Shown: positions 7,525-13,193 of the stretch, piece by piece
Numbering within the stretch: the stretch's first letter is position 1
Layout: the number at the start of each line of letters is the position of its first letter
DNA from: a virus
Reading direction: 5' to 3' (one strand)
IMG/VR virus record: IMGVR_UViG_3300046002_002303
Span: 1 to 32,795 of that record
Length of the DNA: 32,795 nt
The notes under the pieces: model-generated
Told to the model about the DNA's origin: nothing
Database searches by the model: none
Seen by the model: the letters and a program-made list of their open reading frames with translations, nothing else
Made by a program: the position numbers and the translations under genes

Positions 7525-7967
7525 GTGTTCTTATCCTTCAACATTTGCTCTGCAAATTTATAAAAAATCATCACTCGCTCTGGAGGATAGCCTCTGGCTT
7601 TGTATCCCAACCAACAAGTCTTAACCTCATTCTGTGTCAACCCAACCCATGTGCGCTGTGGTGGGGAGGTGTAGAGAGGAATAGTTGGTTTGAATCCGTG
7701 ATATTCGTCCACCTCTTTTGTGTCCTCCCAAAACACCACATTCTTGTCAGGAAGTTTCCACGCCACAGGCTCTTGCGTCTGTGTCAATCTGCAATCAGGA
7801 TGATGATCAGTCCACACACAATTTGTATCGCAAAACTGCTCTGGCTGTGCCAAGGCTTCTTTGATGGCGGTGATAGCTTTGTCTCGGTAGTGAATCTGTT
7901 GTGGGTGCTTAATGGCAGTGTGGTTTTCCAACGCATCAAGCGCCAGTTTCAATGCTTCTTGTGTCAT
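7521..7967 (-). CDS. Hypothetical protein between the terminase subunits
   Basis: The 148-residue protein starts MTQEALKLALDALENHTAIK and includes AITAIKEALAQPE, a short segment with Cys and His (FCDTNCVWTDHHPDC) that may bind a metal, and PLYTSPPQRTWVGLTQNEV. These blocks occur in many accessory proteins of phages infecting Burkholderiales, usually as mosaics, but their function is unknown. The gene overlaps terL by ATGA and the next upstream gene by 4 bp, so all are co-translated. Confidence 0.68.
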   Translation of the reverse strand: MTQEALKLALDALENHTAIKHPQQIHYRDKAITAIKEALAQPEQFCDTNCVWTDHHPDCRLTQTQEPVAWKLPDKNVVFWEDTKEVDEYHGFKPTIPLYTSPPQRTWVGLTQNEVKTCWLGYKARGYPPERVMIFYKFAEQMLKDKNT

Positions 7968-8215
7968 GCTTCACCTCTGGCTCTGATTTCTGCCCCTAAT
8001 TTCTTGAACCAGTCATAGAAACCTGAACCACCCCAAGTTCCGTATTCTTCTGCCAACTTTGCGCAGGCTTCCCTTTCAACGGCTGTTGCTTTGGCGGCTA
8101 CAAGGTTGGCAAACATCTGTAAAGGTTCACCAACACCTGCCCAACACCATTCGGTGTCATTGCATAATTCTTTTGAGACTTGCATATACATCTCAATGAT
8201 TTCATCTTGTGTCAT
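7964..8215 (-). CDS. Hypothetical small protein with conserved accessory motif
   Basis: The 83-residue protein contains KATAVEREACAKLAEEYG and ends in AEIRARGEA. This EREACAK...IRARG pattern is frequent in small proteins of betaproteobacterial phages, where it is often combined with other short blocks. It is acidic and soluble. It starts at 8215 in a 4-bp overlap with the small terminase gene and ends in a 4-bp overlap with its neighbour. Function is unknown. Confidence 0.65.
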   Translation of the reverse strand: MTQDEIIEMYMQVSKELCNDTEWCWAGVGEPLQMFANLVAAKATAVEREACAKLAEEYGTWGGSGFYDWFKKLGAEIRARGEA

Positions 8216-8646
8216 GCTTCTCCCCTTGGTGCCACAACATTGATGTCAATCACAGACGGCTTCTCGCTGCCGTCGTCTGGGTTGTCAAGCAGTCCACTCG
8301 CCTTGGCCAGCAAGCGCAAGACACCCACCTTGTCATACAGCTCAATGTCCAGCGTGGAGTACACATTGCCGTCAGAGTCCTTCTTGCTGTTGACCTTGAT
8401 GCTCTTGATCGCATGCAGCGCGTGCTCTGGTATATCGCTAGACCGCTTGACAGTCACATTGCCAGCCTCATCCCAAGACATGATGTCTGTCAGCTTGGTG
8501 TTAGCCATGGACAGCAACGCATAAGCCACAGCCTCTTTGTTGGCCACCAGCGTCGTGCTGCGATCCAGCCTGCGCTGCACAGACCTCACCCCGCCCCAGT
8601 TGGTCAGGGGAGGGATCACGCTTGACTTAGTCCTAGTCCTTGCCAT
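8212..8646 (-). CDS. terS: Terminase small subunit, probable
   Basis: The 144-residue protein is predicted to recognise phage DNA and pass it to the large subunit. A basic N-terminus (MARTRTKSSVIPP) and a short helical part are followed by a conserved-looking block, AVAYALLSMANTKLTDIMSW, then a segment ending ELYDKVGVLRLLAKASGLLD. That last block is typical of the C-terminal half of Terminase_2-type small subunits. The N-terminal helix-turn-helix is shorter than usual. It lies two genes before terL and begins at 8646 in a TGATG overlap. Confidence 0.72.
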   Translation of the reverse strand: MARTRTKSSVIPPLTNWGGVRSVQRRLDRSTTLVANKEAVAYALLSMANTKLTDIMSWDEAGNVTVKRSSDIPEHALHAIKSIKVNSKKDSDGNVYSTLDIELYDKVGVLRLLAKASGLLDNPDDGSEKPSVIDINVVAPRGEA

Positions 8647-8942
8647 CAGAACGGTATATCGTCATCAGTGTCCGGCACCACAGCCTTTGGCTGCGGCTGG
8701 GGAGCAGCAGCAAACACAGGCGCAGCAGACCCAGCACCAGAGTTGCTTATCTTGGCCTTGCCAACCTTGAGCTTGAACCAAACCGCGCCGTCAGGCTTCT
8801 TATTGACGTAAACATCAAGGAAGTGCTTCGTCCCGTCAGGCATCACAAACGTGCCCTTGTAGTCACCATGCCACGCCTCAGTCTTCTCAGCGTTCTTCCA
8901 CGCCTTGCCCTCACTAGGCTTGATCTCGTTGTCGTTTGTCAT
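8646..8942 (-). CDS. Small protein with SSB-type acidic tail
   Basis: The 98-residue protein has a compact N-terminal part (residues 10-65) with predicted beta strands around YKGTFVMPDGTKHFLDVYVN and AVWFKLKVGKAK, then an Ala/Pro/Gln linker, and ends exactly DTDDDIPF. The DDDIPF tip is the hallmark of bacterial single-stranded DNA-binding proteins, where it recruits host replication and repair proteins. The core is shorter than a normal SSB OB-fold domain, so this may be a minimal phage SSB or a decoy for SSB partners. AAAGGA precedes the ATG at 8942. Confidence 0.7.
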   Translation of the reverse strand: MTNDNEIKPSEGKAWKNAEKTEAWHGDYKGTFVMPDGTKHFLDVYVNKKPDGAVWFKLKVGKAKISNSGAGSAAPVFAAAPQPQPKAVVPDTDDDIPF

Positions 8943-9286
8943 AAAAGTCCTTTACATCATTGTCGTTGAAAAACTGGGGAAAATTTCGGGATGACCCCCA
9001 CACGCAGTACGAAGGGGCAGGGGGGCAAGGGTATCGATTTGCGCACACGGCTGGCCACGCCCTGCCTGCCGCTGGCCACCAGCAAACACGCATGCCTGCC
9101 TGCCGCCAGCAGCCAGACACCCCTTGATGTGCTGAGCCTGTACAAAATGCATACGCTGGTATGCTGGTTGTACCCATGGGATTACAAGGCCTACAAGGCG
9201 CTGGCCAGCTGACAGGCTACCTGCGCCTAGACCTGCATGCTGTCGTGGCTGCATGGCACCAGCCAGTGGCTTGGCGGGGCATCCAG
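8943..9286. other. 344-bp non-coding stretch, possible control or packaging region
   Basis: No convincing gene was found here. The stretch is GC-rich with repeated CTGGCCA and CCTGCCTGCC strings, contains the two-part palindrome at 9140-9173, and lies between the replication initiator and the terminase operon. This is a usual place for a packaging (cos or pac) site and for the operon promoter. A weak leftward promoter can be drawn as TTGTAG (9196-9191), 18 bp, TACAAC (9172-9167), with its -10 box inside the palindrome. Confidence 0.4.
9140..9173. promoter_or_regulatory. Two-part perfect palindrome, operator-like
   Basis: The site reads GTACAA, 3 bp, GCATAC, 4 bp, GTATGC, 3 bp, TTGTAC: two nested perfect 6-bp inverted repeats sharing one centre at 9156.5. 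The 34-bp dyad symmetry with even spacing is typical of a site bound by a dimer or tetramer of a regulator, but it could also form a cruciform used in packaging or replication. Confidence 0.6.
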
Positions 9287-10231
9287 TCATCGGGCATCTG
9301 CCTGCAACTGCCGGATCCCTGCCGTGAGGACACGGCTGCTGGGCTTGATGCCCTCGGCTTGGTACAGCGGCAGCAGGGTGTCGAGCGCGTCCCTGATCTG
9401 CTGTGCAGACATGCCGTCTCTGAAAAGTTGCTGAACATCTTGGTTGTGCAGAACAGACATGTTGTCTTCTTCTTTTAAGTTAACTTCTTCACATGTTGTC
9501 TTGTTCCTTTGTTTTATACAACCCTCAGAGGTTGTGCCATAAAAGCCTTCAGGTTGTATCTGGACAGAGTTATCCACAGGCGCTGGTTGTGCTTGTTTGC
9601 TGTCTTGTTGTACAACCTCTGGGGGTTGTGCCTGCGATCCCTTGGTTTGTGCCTTTTGGATGGCTTCTTTCATGTTCCTGACTGTGACTGTTTCGTTTGA
9701 TTTGGGCATGGTTTTATACCTCTTGATTGGTTGCTTGAGTACTTTGCTGATTGCTTGGGCGACTCTGCGTTGGCCCTCTGGATCTGGTTTGTCTGCTTCC
9801 ATTGCTTGCTGCTCCTTCATGTAGGGTGGCCTTGTGTCTTCGATGGCGCTGGTGATGCTGACTGCGTCCTCGGCGCTGATGGTTGGGTCGAAGATGACAC
9901 GCCACGTTGTGTGCCTTGCGCCGGGCATGGGCTTCTTGAGGATCTCTAGGTAGCCTGCCTTGGTCAGCTTGACAAGGTGCTTGCTGATGGCTTGCTGGCT
10001 GATGCCGAGCTTGTCTGCCATGGTCTTTTGGCCAACCCAAGTGATGCCAGACCTGTTCATGTAGCTGCAGATCAGGAGGAATGACCTGATCATGCCGGGT
10101 GTCAGCTGCTTGTCTGTGCATGCTCGGATCGGGATGACAGCTATCTTGCGCTGGTCTGGCAAGGGTGCCTGCTCCTTGATCTTTGGCCGCTTGGGCATGT
10201 TGAAGTGGACTGGCTCAGTCATCGCGTTCAC
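9287..10231 (-). CDS. Replication initiator with winged helix-turn-helix
   Basis: The protein of about 314 residues carries a winged helix around residues 65-97 (WVGQKTMADKLGISQQAISK, then HLVKLTKAGYLEIL), as in plasmid and phage replication initiators and lambda O-like proteins. A Pro/Gln/Lys-rich linker (about residues 195-265) precedes a short C-terminal domain (DVQQLFRDGMSAQQIRDALD). The linker DNA holds a DnaA box and repeated motifs, so origin and initiator appear to share the gene. GTG at 10231 was chosen because GGAAGG lies 7 bp upstream and it overlaps the previous stop; ATGs at 10246 and 10222 are alternatives. Confidence 0.68.
   Translation of the reverse strand: MNAMTEPVHFNMPKRPKIKEQAPLPDQRKIAVIPIRACTDKQLTPGMIRSFLLICSYMNRSGITWVGQKTMADKLGISQQAISKHLVKLTKAGYLEILKKPMPGARHTTWRVIFDPTISAEDAVSITSAIEDTRPPYMKEQQAMEADKPDPEGQRRVAQAISKVLKQPIKRYKTMPKSNETVTVRNMKEAIQKAQTKGSQAQPPEVVQQDSKQAQPAPVDNSVQIQPEGFYGTTSEGCIKQRNKTTCEEVNLKEEDNMSVLHNQDVQQLFRDGMSAQQIRDALDTLLPLYQAEGIKPSSRVLTAGIRQLQADAR
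9442..9632. repeat. Iteron-like GGTTGTGC repeats (putative origin)
   Basis: Direct copies of GGTTGTGC or a one- to two-base variant begin at 9442, 9530, 9552 (GGTTGTAT), 9585 and 9624. Two inverted copies (ACAACC) lie at 9518 and 9612, the latter inside the palindrome GTTGTACAAC. Intervals of 22 and 33 bp between neighbouring copies place them on the same helix face. A DnaA box lies in the middle. The array falls in the linker of the initiator gene. Confidence 0.6.
9570..9578 (+). promoter_or_regulatory. Perfect DnaA box
   Basis: TTATCCACA matches the consensus bacterial DnaA box at all nine positions. By chance about one such match is expected per four windows of this size on both strands, so alone it is weak, but its place among the GGTTGTGC repeats in the initiator gene makes a role in host-DnaA-assisted initiation likely. 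Confidence 0.6.
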
Positions 10232-10542
10232 TTGGATGCCTTCCATAGCTTGGTGACGTTGTTGGCCAGCTCATTGGCTGACTCTTGGCCACGCCTGTCC
10301 TGTACGCCCAAGATGTAGTCCCGCCGGCTGATCTGCGGGGTTGACTTGCGCGTGCGGTTGACAGTGACAGGCAAGGTGTCAAGCACCCACTTGGCCTCGG
10401 TGTAGGCGCGGTACTCCATGCTGTAGCTGCCCACGCTGGTGCCGTCTGGCAGCGTGATGAGCCGGGCATCTGGGTGAACCCTGCCGCATTGTGGGCAGGC
10501 CAGCTCATCGGCCAAAGACACGGGTGATGATCTTTTGGCCAA
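10228..10542 (-). CDS. Hypothetical protein with CPQCG motif
   Basis: The protein of up to 104 residues has one Cys pair (CPQCGRVHPDA) near the N-terminus, then TLPDGTSVGSYSMEYRAYTE and a C-terminal block RRDYILGVQDRRGQESANEL. The last part resembles a small family found in betaproteobacterial phages (possibly DUF7696-like). A single Cys pair would bind zinc only as a dimer or with the nearby His. The ORF begins with TTG at 10542; a GTG at 10521 is another possible start. It overlaps the next upstream gene by over 10 bp and couples into the initiator gene. Confidence 0.6.
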   Translation of the reverse strand: MAKRSSPVSLADELACPQCGRVHPDARLITLPDGTSVGSYSMEYRAYTEAKWVLDTLPVTVNRTRKSTPQISRRDYILGVQDRRGQESANELANNVTKLWKASK

Positions 10543-10705
10543 GACTTGGCTGCTCTGCTTGCCAGCGCCGCTCCATCTCAGCTATCAGCTGCCGGCGCAG
10601 CCAAGCGGCACCGCCCATCTGCTTGAATGCTTCCCTTTGGCTTGCAGTGACTCGCACCGTGATCTGTATCTGCTTGCCGGTGATATCACTTTGTGGTCTT
10701 GGCAT
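10505..10705 (-). CDS. Ribbon-helix-helix-like small DNA-binding protein
   Basis: The 66-residue basic protein has a probable beta strand (QIQITVRVTASQREAFK) followed by two helices (GAAWLRRQLIAEMERRW), the order seen in Arc/MetJ-type ribbon-helix-helix proteins. Such proteins bind operators as dimers. It could regulate the replication genes. It overlaps the upstream gene by 20 bp and the next gene by about 38 bp if the TTG start is used there. Confidence 0.6.
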   Translation of the reverse strand: MPRPQSDITGKQIQITVRVTASQREAFKQMGGAAWLRRQLIAEMERRWQAEQPSLGQKIITRVFGR

Positions 10706-10922
10706 CGTCGTCCTTCAGTATCTCTTCGTTTAGTTCGTAGGCAATGCGCCTGACCGAGTCAAGCAGCTCGCGCAGGTCGGCCACCGTGTTCATCTCGCGC
10801 TCAAGCGCGTGCTTGAGCAGCTCAATCTGGTGCTTGAAGTTGCGGATCTCGCCGTTGGCTTCTTGTGTGTCCCGCACGGTGCCTTCGTCATCGCGGAACA
10901 GTTTGACATAGCTGACATGCAT
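10686..10922 (-). CDS. Small coiled-coil protein of unknown function
   Basis: The 78-residue protein starts MHVSYVKLFRDDEGTVRDTQ at 10922, with a TGATG overlap and GGAG upstream. It is followed by a long amphipathic helix (NFKHQIELLKHALEREMNTV) and a very acidic C-terminus (NEEILKDDDAKTTK). The open frame extends further upstream, but that part only shadows the neighbouring genes. It is probably soluble and dimeric. No family was recognised. Confidence 0.6.
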   Translation of the reverse strand: MHVSYVKLFRDDEGTVRDTQEANGEIRNFKHQIELLKHALEREMNTVADLRELLDSVRRIAYELNEEILKDDDAKTTK

Positions 10923-11023
10923 CACTTTTTCTCCAAGAAGATCAGCATCAGCCACAGCACCACAAGGGTCAGCAGCGAGCCCAGCAGCATCAACGCAATA
11001 GCCCAGAAAATAGTCATCAACAT
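10922..11023 (-). CDS. 33-residue single-span membrane microprotein
   Basis: The ATG at 11023 has a near-perfect GGAGGT site 5-6 bp upstream, located within the end of the resolvase gene. The peptide is almost entirely hydrophobic (MTIFWAIALMLLGSLLTLVV and onward) and ends FLEKK, so it should insert once in the membrane with a basic C-terminus. A longer open frame upstream is the shadow of the resolvase gene. The role is unknown; early position speaks against a main holin. Confidence 0.62.
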   Translation of the reverse strand: MLMTIFWAIALMLLGSLLTLVVLWLMLIFLEKK

Positions 11024-11484
11024 GATTGCACCTCCAATGCCCAATGTAAAAGCGCCAGCGCGTCTGCCTCGTTGTCGTCTGTGACTGGATGGCCACGCAG
11101 CTGCATGGCCTCGACCATGTCTTGCTTGCCAGCGTTGCCCTTGCCCGTCGCATGCTTCTTGATTGTGCCCACCGGCACGCCTTGGTAAGGAATCTTGTGG
11201 TGCTCGCACCAGCTGGTCAGCGTGGCCATCAAGCCGCCGTAGACATGCGCAGAGTCAGTGCTGGCATGCCTACGCACCTCTTCAAAGTACACGGCCTGCA
11301 GCTCGCCACCGACAGTGCCCTTGAGCTCGGAGAGCCACTGCTTGAAGCGCAGGTAGCGCATGCCGCCGCCCTCATACCTGCCGGGCTTGAAGCTGGCCCA
11401 GCCGTGGACAATGCTGCCGTCCATGGGCCTGCATGCCCAGCCGGTGGTGGTGCCCAGATCCAGTGTCAGGATGGTTTCATTCAT
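11017..11484 (-). CDS. RuvC-like Holliday junction resolvase
   Basis: The 155-residue enzyme is predicted to cut four-way DNA junctions made during recombination or replication, preparing branched DNA for packaging. It has the RNase H fold: TLDLGTTTGWA (Asp 9), AVYFEEVRRH (Glu 68-69), KKHATGKGNAGKQDMVEA, and the final DDNEADALALLHWAL (Asp 137 and 141). The start MNETILTLD at 11484 was preferred to an in-frame upstream codon because the RuvC fold begins there and GGAG lies upstream. It works naturally with the RecT and exonuclease of the rightward operon. Confidence 0.88.
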   Translation of the reverse strand: MNETILTLDLGTTTGWACRPMDGSIVHGWASFKPGRYEGGGMRYLRFKQWLSELKGTVGGELQAVYFEEVRRHASTDSAHVYGGLMATLTSWCEHHKIPYQGVPVGTIKKHATGKGNAGKQDMVEAMQLRGHPVTDDNEADALALLHWALEVQSC

Positions 11485-11602
11485 GGCCAAGCTCCGCAGG
11501 CTTGTCGCCCGTGGCCACCAGCGCCAGCTCAATCAGGTACGGCGGCACCAGCTGGCCATCTCTGACCCTGTCCAACAACTTGTGTGCTTCTTGTGGTGTC
11601 AT
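11477..11602 (-). CDS. 41-residue hypothetical protein
   Basis: The short gene has an ATGA overlap with the upstream regulator and overlaps the start of the resolvase gene by 8 bp. The peptide begins MTPQEAHKLLDRVRDGQLVP and ends PYLIELALVATGDKPAELGHE, a likely two-helix acidic protein. The coupling at both ends and the protein-like composition support it. No function can be given. Confidence 0.55.
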   Translation of the reverse strand: MTPQEAHKLLDRVRDGQLVPPYLIELALVATGDKPAELGHE

Positions 11603-11793
11603 GGCTGGCGCACCCCGGAGAGGAACCGCTGCAGCCGGGGCTGGAGCTCACCGTAGCGTGGCTGCAGCTGCTCGCGCACGCACTGGTCGATCAAAGATGA
11701 CACGCTGCGCCCTTGGTCAACAGCTGCCTTGTCAAGCAGCTCCCGCGTGGCTGGGTGCAAACGCATAAGGAAAGGTTTGAGTTTAGGTTTCAT
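11599..11793 (-). CDS. Ribbon-helix-helix transcriptional regulator, probable
   Basis: The 64-residue basic protein shows an Arc-like layout: strand KPFLMRLHPATRELLD followed by AAVDQGRSVSSLIDQCVREQ. It is the first gene of the leftward transcript, facing the divergent promoter region, which is the classical position of a repressor that controls both operons. Likely sites are the inverted repeats at 11848-11862 and around 11892-11912. Regulation is inferred from position and fold, not shown. Confidence 0.68.
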   Translation of the reverse strand: MKPKLKPFLMRLHPATRELLDKAAVDQGRSVSSLIDQCVREQLQPRYGELQPRLQRFLSGVRQP

Positions 11794-11807
11794 GGGCGCT
11801 GAGTGTA

Positions 11808-11836
11808 TATCTACCTGATACCGCCTGCCCAGCCAA
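11808..11836 (-). promoter_or_regulatory. Candidate leftward promoter
   Basis: TTGGCT (11836-11831) and TAGATA (11813-11808) have an ideal 17-bp spacer and point to the regulator gene. The start would lie about 7 bp beyond the -10 box, leaving a leader of only about 8 nt before the ATG at 11793. Confidence 0.45.
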
Positions 11837-11847
11837 ATGTGTTGTAT

Positions 11848-11862
11848 TAGGGTAACTCCCTA
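11848..11862. promoter_or_regulatory. Operator-like inverted repeat in the divergent region
   Basis: TAGGG and CCCTA flank the five bases TAACT as a perfect inverted repeat, just upstream of both candidate promoters. The place suits a repressor site controlling the two directions together. Confidence 0.42.
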
Positions 11863-11870
11863 GAAAATAC

Positions 11871-11900
11871 TTGGTTTAGGTACTTCCAAAGCGATATACA
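11871..11900 (+). promoter_or_regulatory. Candidate rightward early promoter
   Basis: TTGGTT (11871-11876) and TATACA (11895-11900) are separated by 18 bp and face the recombination operon. The -10 box sits inside the shared string CGATATACA-AATTG (11892-11905) also present near the cupin gene, and imperfect dyad symmetry continues to about 11912, so a protein bound there would block this promoter. Confidence 0.45.
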
Positions 11901-11957
11901 AATTGTGATATAGTTCGTTCATGTTCAACAGGCAGATAAAGCCTAAAGGAGTTCAAC

Positions 11958-12125
11958 ATGACCACTTACAAGATCATCAAAGGCTACAGCGAGACCTTCA
12001 CAGGCCGCATTGTCGCTGTTTGGCATTTGACTGACGCAGCTGACGGCTACATCTTCGACACCTTCAGCCGCAAGTGCGATGCCGTGGCACGCATGAAGGC
12101 TTGGATCAGCGAAGTGGGGGCTTGA
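11958..12125 (+). CDS. First gene of the early operon, 55-residue protein
   Basis: The ATG at 11958 follows AGGAG at a good distance. The peptide begins MTTYKIIKGYSETFTGRIVA and later has FDTFSRKCDAVARMKAWISE, a likely small alpha/beta protein. As the first rightward gene it is probably the earliest made protein and may act on the host. I do not recognise a family. It ends two bases before the next ATG. Confidence 0.7.
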   Translation: MTTYKIIKGYSETFTGRIVAVWHLTDAADGYIFDTFSRKCDAVARMKAWISEVGA

Positions 12126-12127
12126 TC

Positions 12128-12322
12128 ATGACCACATTAGCCCAACAGATCCAAGACATCGAGCGCCAGCTTGTTGTCATTGAGCACACAGCTGCCAACT
12201 ACATTGGTGGCGACAAGGCCTATCACTCTGGCCATCAGACCTACTTAAAGCCTGCAGCACAGCGCAAAGTTGACTTGCTCAACAAGAAGCTGGACGCATT
12301 GCTTGACCAGTGCGAGGCTTGA
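12128..12322 (+). CDS. Small coiled-coil protein (64 aa)
   Basis: The peptide starts MTTLAQQIQDIERQLVVIEH at 12128, continues with AANYIGGDKAYHSGHQTYLK and ends with an amphipathic helix (RKVDLLNKKLDALLDQCEA). The in-frame upstream extension is a shadow of the previous gene. Stop and start at both ends are arranged as TGATCATG, the same 12-bp GGCTTGATCATG string, indicating re-initiation by terminating ribosomes. Function is unknown. Confidence 0.65.
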   Translation: MTTLAQQIQDIERQLVVIEHTAANYIGGDKAYHSGHQTYLKPAAQRKVDLLNKKLDALLDQCEA

Positions 12323-12324
12323 TC

Positions 12325-12975
12325 ATGTCCAAATTCGTCGCCTACTACCGCGTTTCAACCGACCGCCAAGGTCAGTCCGGCCTCGGCCTTGATGCCCAGC
12401 GTGCAGCTGTGGCCAAGCACATCGGCACCGCCGAGCTGGTGGCCGAGTTCACCGAGGTCGAGTCTGGCCGCAAGAACGACCGCGAGCAGCTGGCTGCAGC
12501 TCTGGCCACCGCCAAGCGCACCAAGTCCATGCTGGTCATCGCCAAGCTCGACCGCCTTGCCCGTAACGTGCACTTCATCTCTGGCCTGCTTGAGTCCGGC
12601 GTACCCTTCGTGTGTGCCGACATGCCCGAAGCCGACCGCACCTTCTTGCAGATGATGGCCGTCTTTGCTGAGTGGGAAGCACGCAAGATCAGCGAGCGTA
12701 CCAAGTCAGCGCTGGCGCAGGTCAAAGCACAGGGCCGCACCCTCGGCTGCCCAACACCCCAGATCGGCTCAGCCATCGGCGTGGCCAAGATCCAAGCCAA
12801 GGCCGACAAGTACGCTGAGCGCGTTGGCCCCATCGTGCGCGACATCATCGCCAAGTCTGGCGCCGACACCATGCGCGATATCGCGGCAGCCCTGCAAGCA
12901 CGCGGCGTGGCCACACCACGCGGCAATACCAACTGGAACGCCTCACAGGTGTCCAACCTTCTCAAACGCATCTAA
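12325..12975 (+). CDS. Serine recombinase (resolvase/invertase type)
   Basis: The 216-residue protein has the catalytic domain of small serine recombinases: YYRVSTDRQ with nucleophile Ser 11, LVIAKLDRLARN with the conserved arginines at 77 and 80, and EWEARKISERTKSAL forming the long helix. A C-terminal helix-turn-helix follows (MRDIAAALQARGVATPRG and SQVSNLLKRI). It is of resolvase size and lacks the large C-terminal domain of serine integrases. Possible jobs are resolving genome multimers, site-specific inversion or transposon-like integration; no crossing-over site was found. Confidence 0.88.
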   Translation: MSKFVAYYRVSTDRQGQSGLGLDAQRAAVAKHIGTAELVAEFTEVESGRKNDREQLAAALATAKRTKSMLVIAKLDRLARNVHFISGLLESGVPFVCADMPEADRTFLQMMAVFAEWEARKISERTKSALAQVKAQGRTLGCPTPQIGSAIGVAKIQAKADKYAERVGPIVRDIIAKSGADTMRDIAAALQARGVATPRGNTNWNASQVSNLLKRI

Positions 12976-12986
12976 GGAGCAAGCAC

Positions 12987-13193
12987 ATGGTTCAAAAATT
13001 CAACACCGGCAAAGTGATCATCGGCTCATGCTATGAGCTTCCCCTGACCCCAGAATCAGACCCCGACATGCTGCGCCTGCAGCGTGCCCTGCTGCCACCG
13101 CCACACCCGCTTGAAACCAGAGCAGCTGCGGCTGCCGACATGGTCTTGTATGTGGTTTCAGCCATCGGGCTGGTTGTGATCATCTTCGTATGA
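12987..13193 (+). CDS. Small C-tail-anchored membrane protein
   Basis: The 68-residue protein has a soluble, Pro-rich N-terminal part (GSCYELPLTPESDPDMLRLQ) and one strongly hydrophobic C-terminal segment (MVLYVVSAIGLVVIIFV), suggesting a tail anchor in the inner membrane. AAGGAG lies upstream of the ATG. Its end overlaps the next gene by ATGA. No family recognised. An early membrane protein could serve exclusion of other phages, but nothing proves this. Confidence 0.65.
   Translation: MVQKFNTGKVIIGSCYELPLTPESDPDMLRLQRALLPPPHPLETRAAAAADMVLYVVSAIGLVVIIFV

Noticed and set aside
8991-9212. A 73-codon rightward frame in the same gap
   Set aside because: It opposes all neighbours, has no ribosome site and an unlikely composition; it also reads through the 34-bp palindrome.
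8952-9290. A 112-codon leftward frame beginning in an ATGA overlap with the initiator stop
   Set aside because: The start overlap is tempting, but the peptide is Gly/Gln/Cys-rich without secondary-structure pattern, no ribosome site is evident, and it would run through the palindrome region and past the start region of the next gene's leader. Other frames here are equally open.
10215-10508. A 97-codon leftward frame with ATGA overlap, competing with the CPQCG protein
   Set aside because: Its peptide is rich in Ser, Pro, Arg and Thr without order and looks like an out-of-frame shadow; the other frame gives a coherent protein with conserved-looking blocks.
12372-12971. Leftward frame opposite the serine recombinase
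   Set aside because: It is an antisense shadow caused by biased codon use; the recombinase frame has all catalytic motifs.
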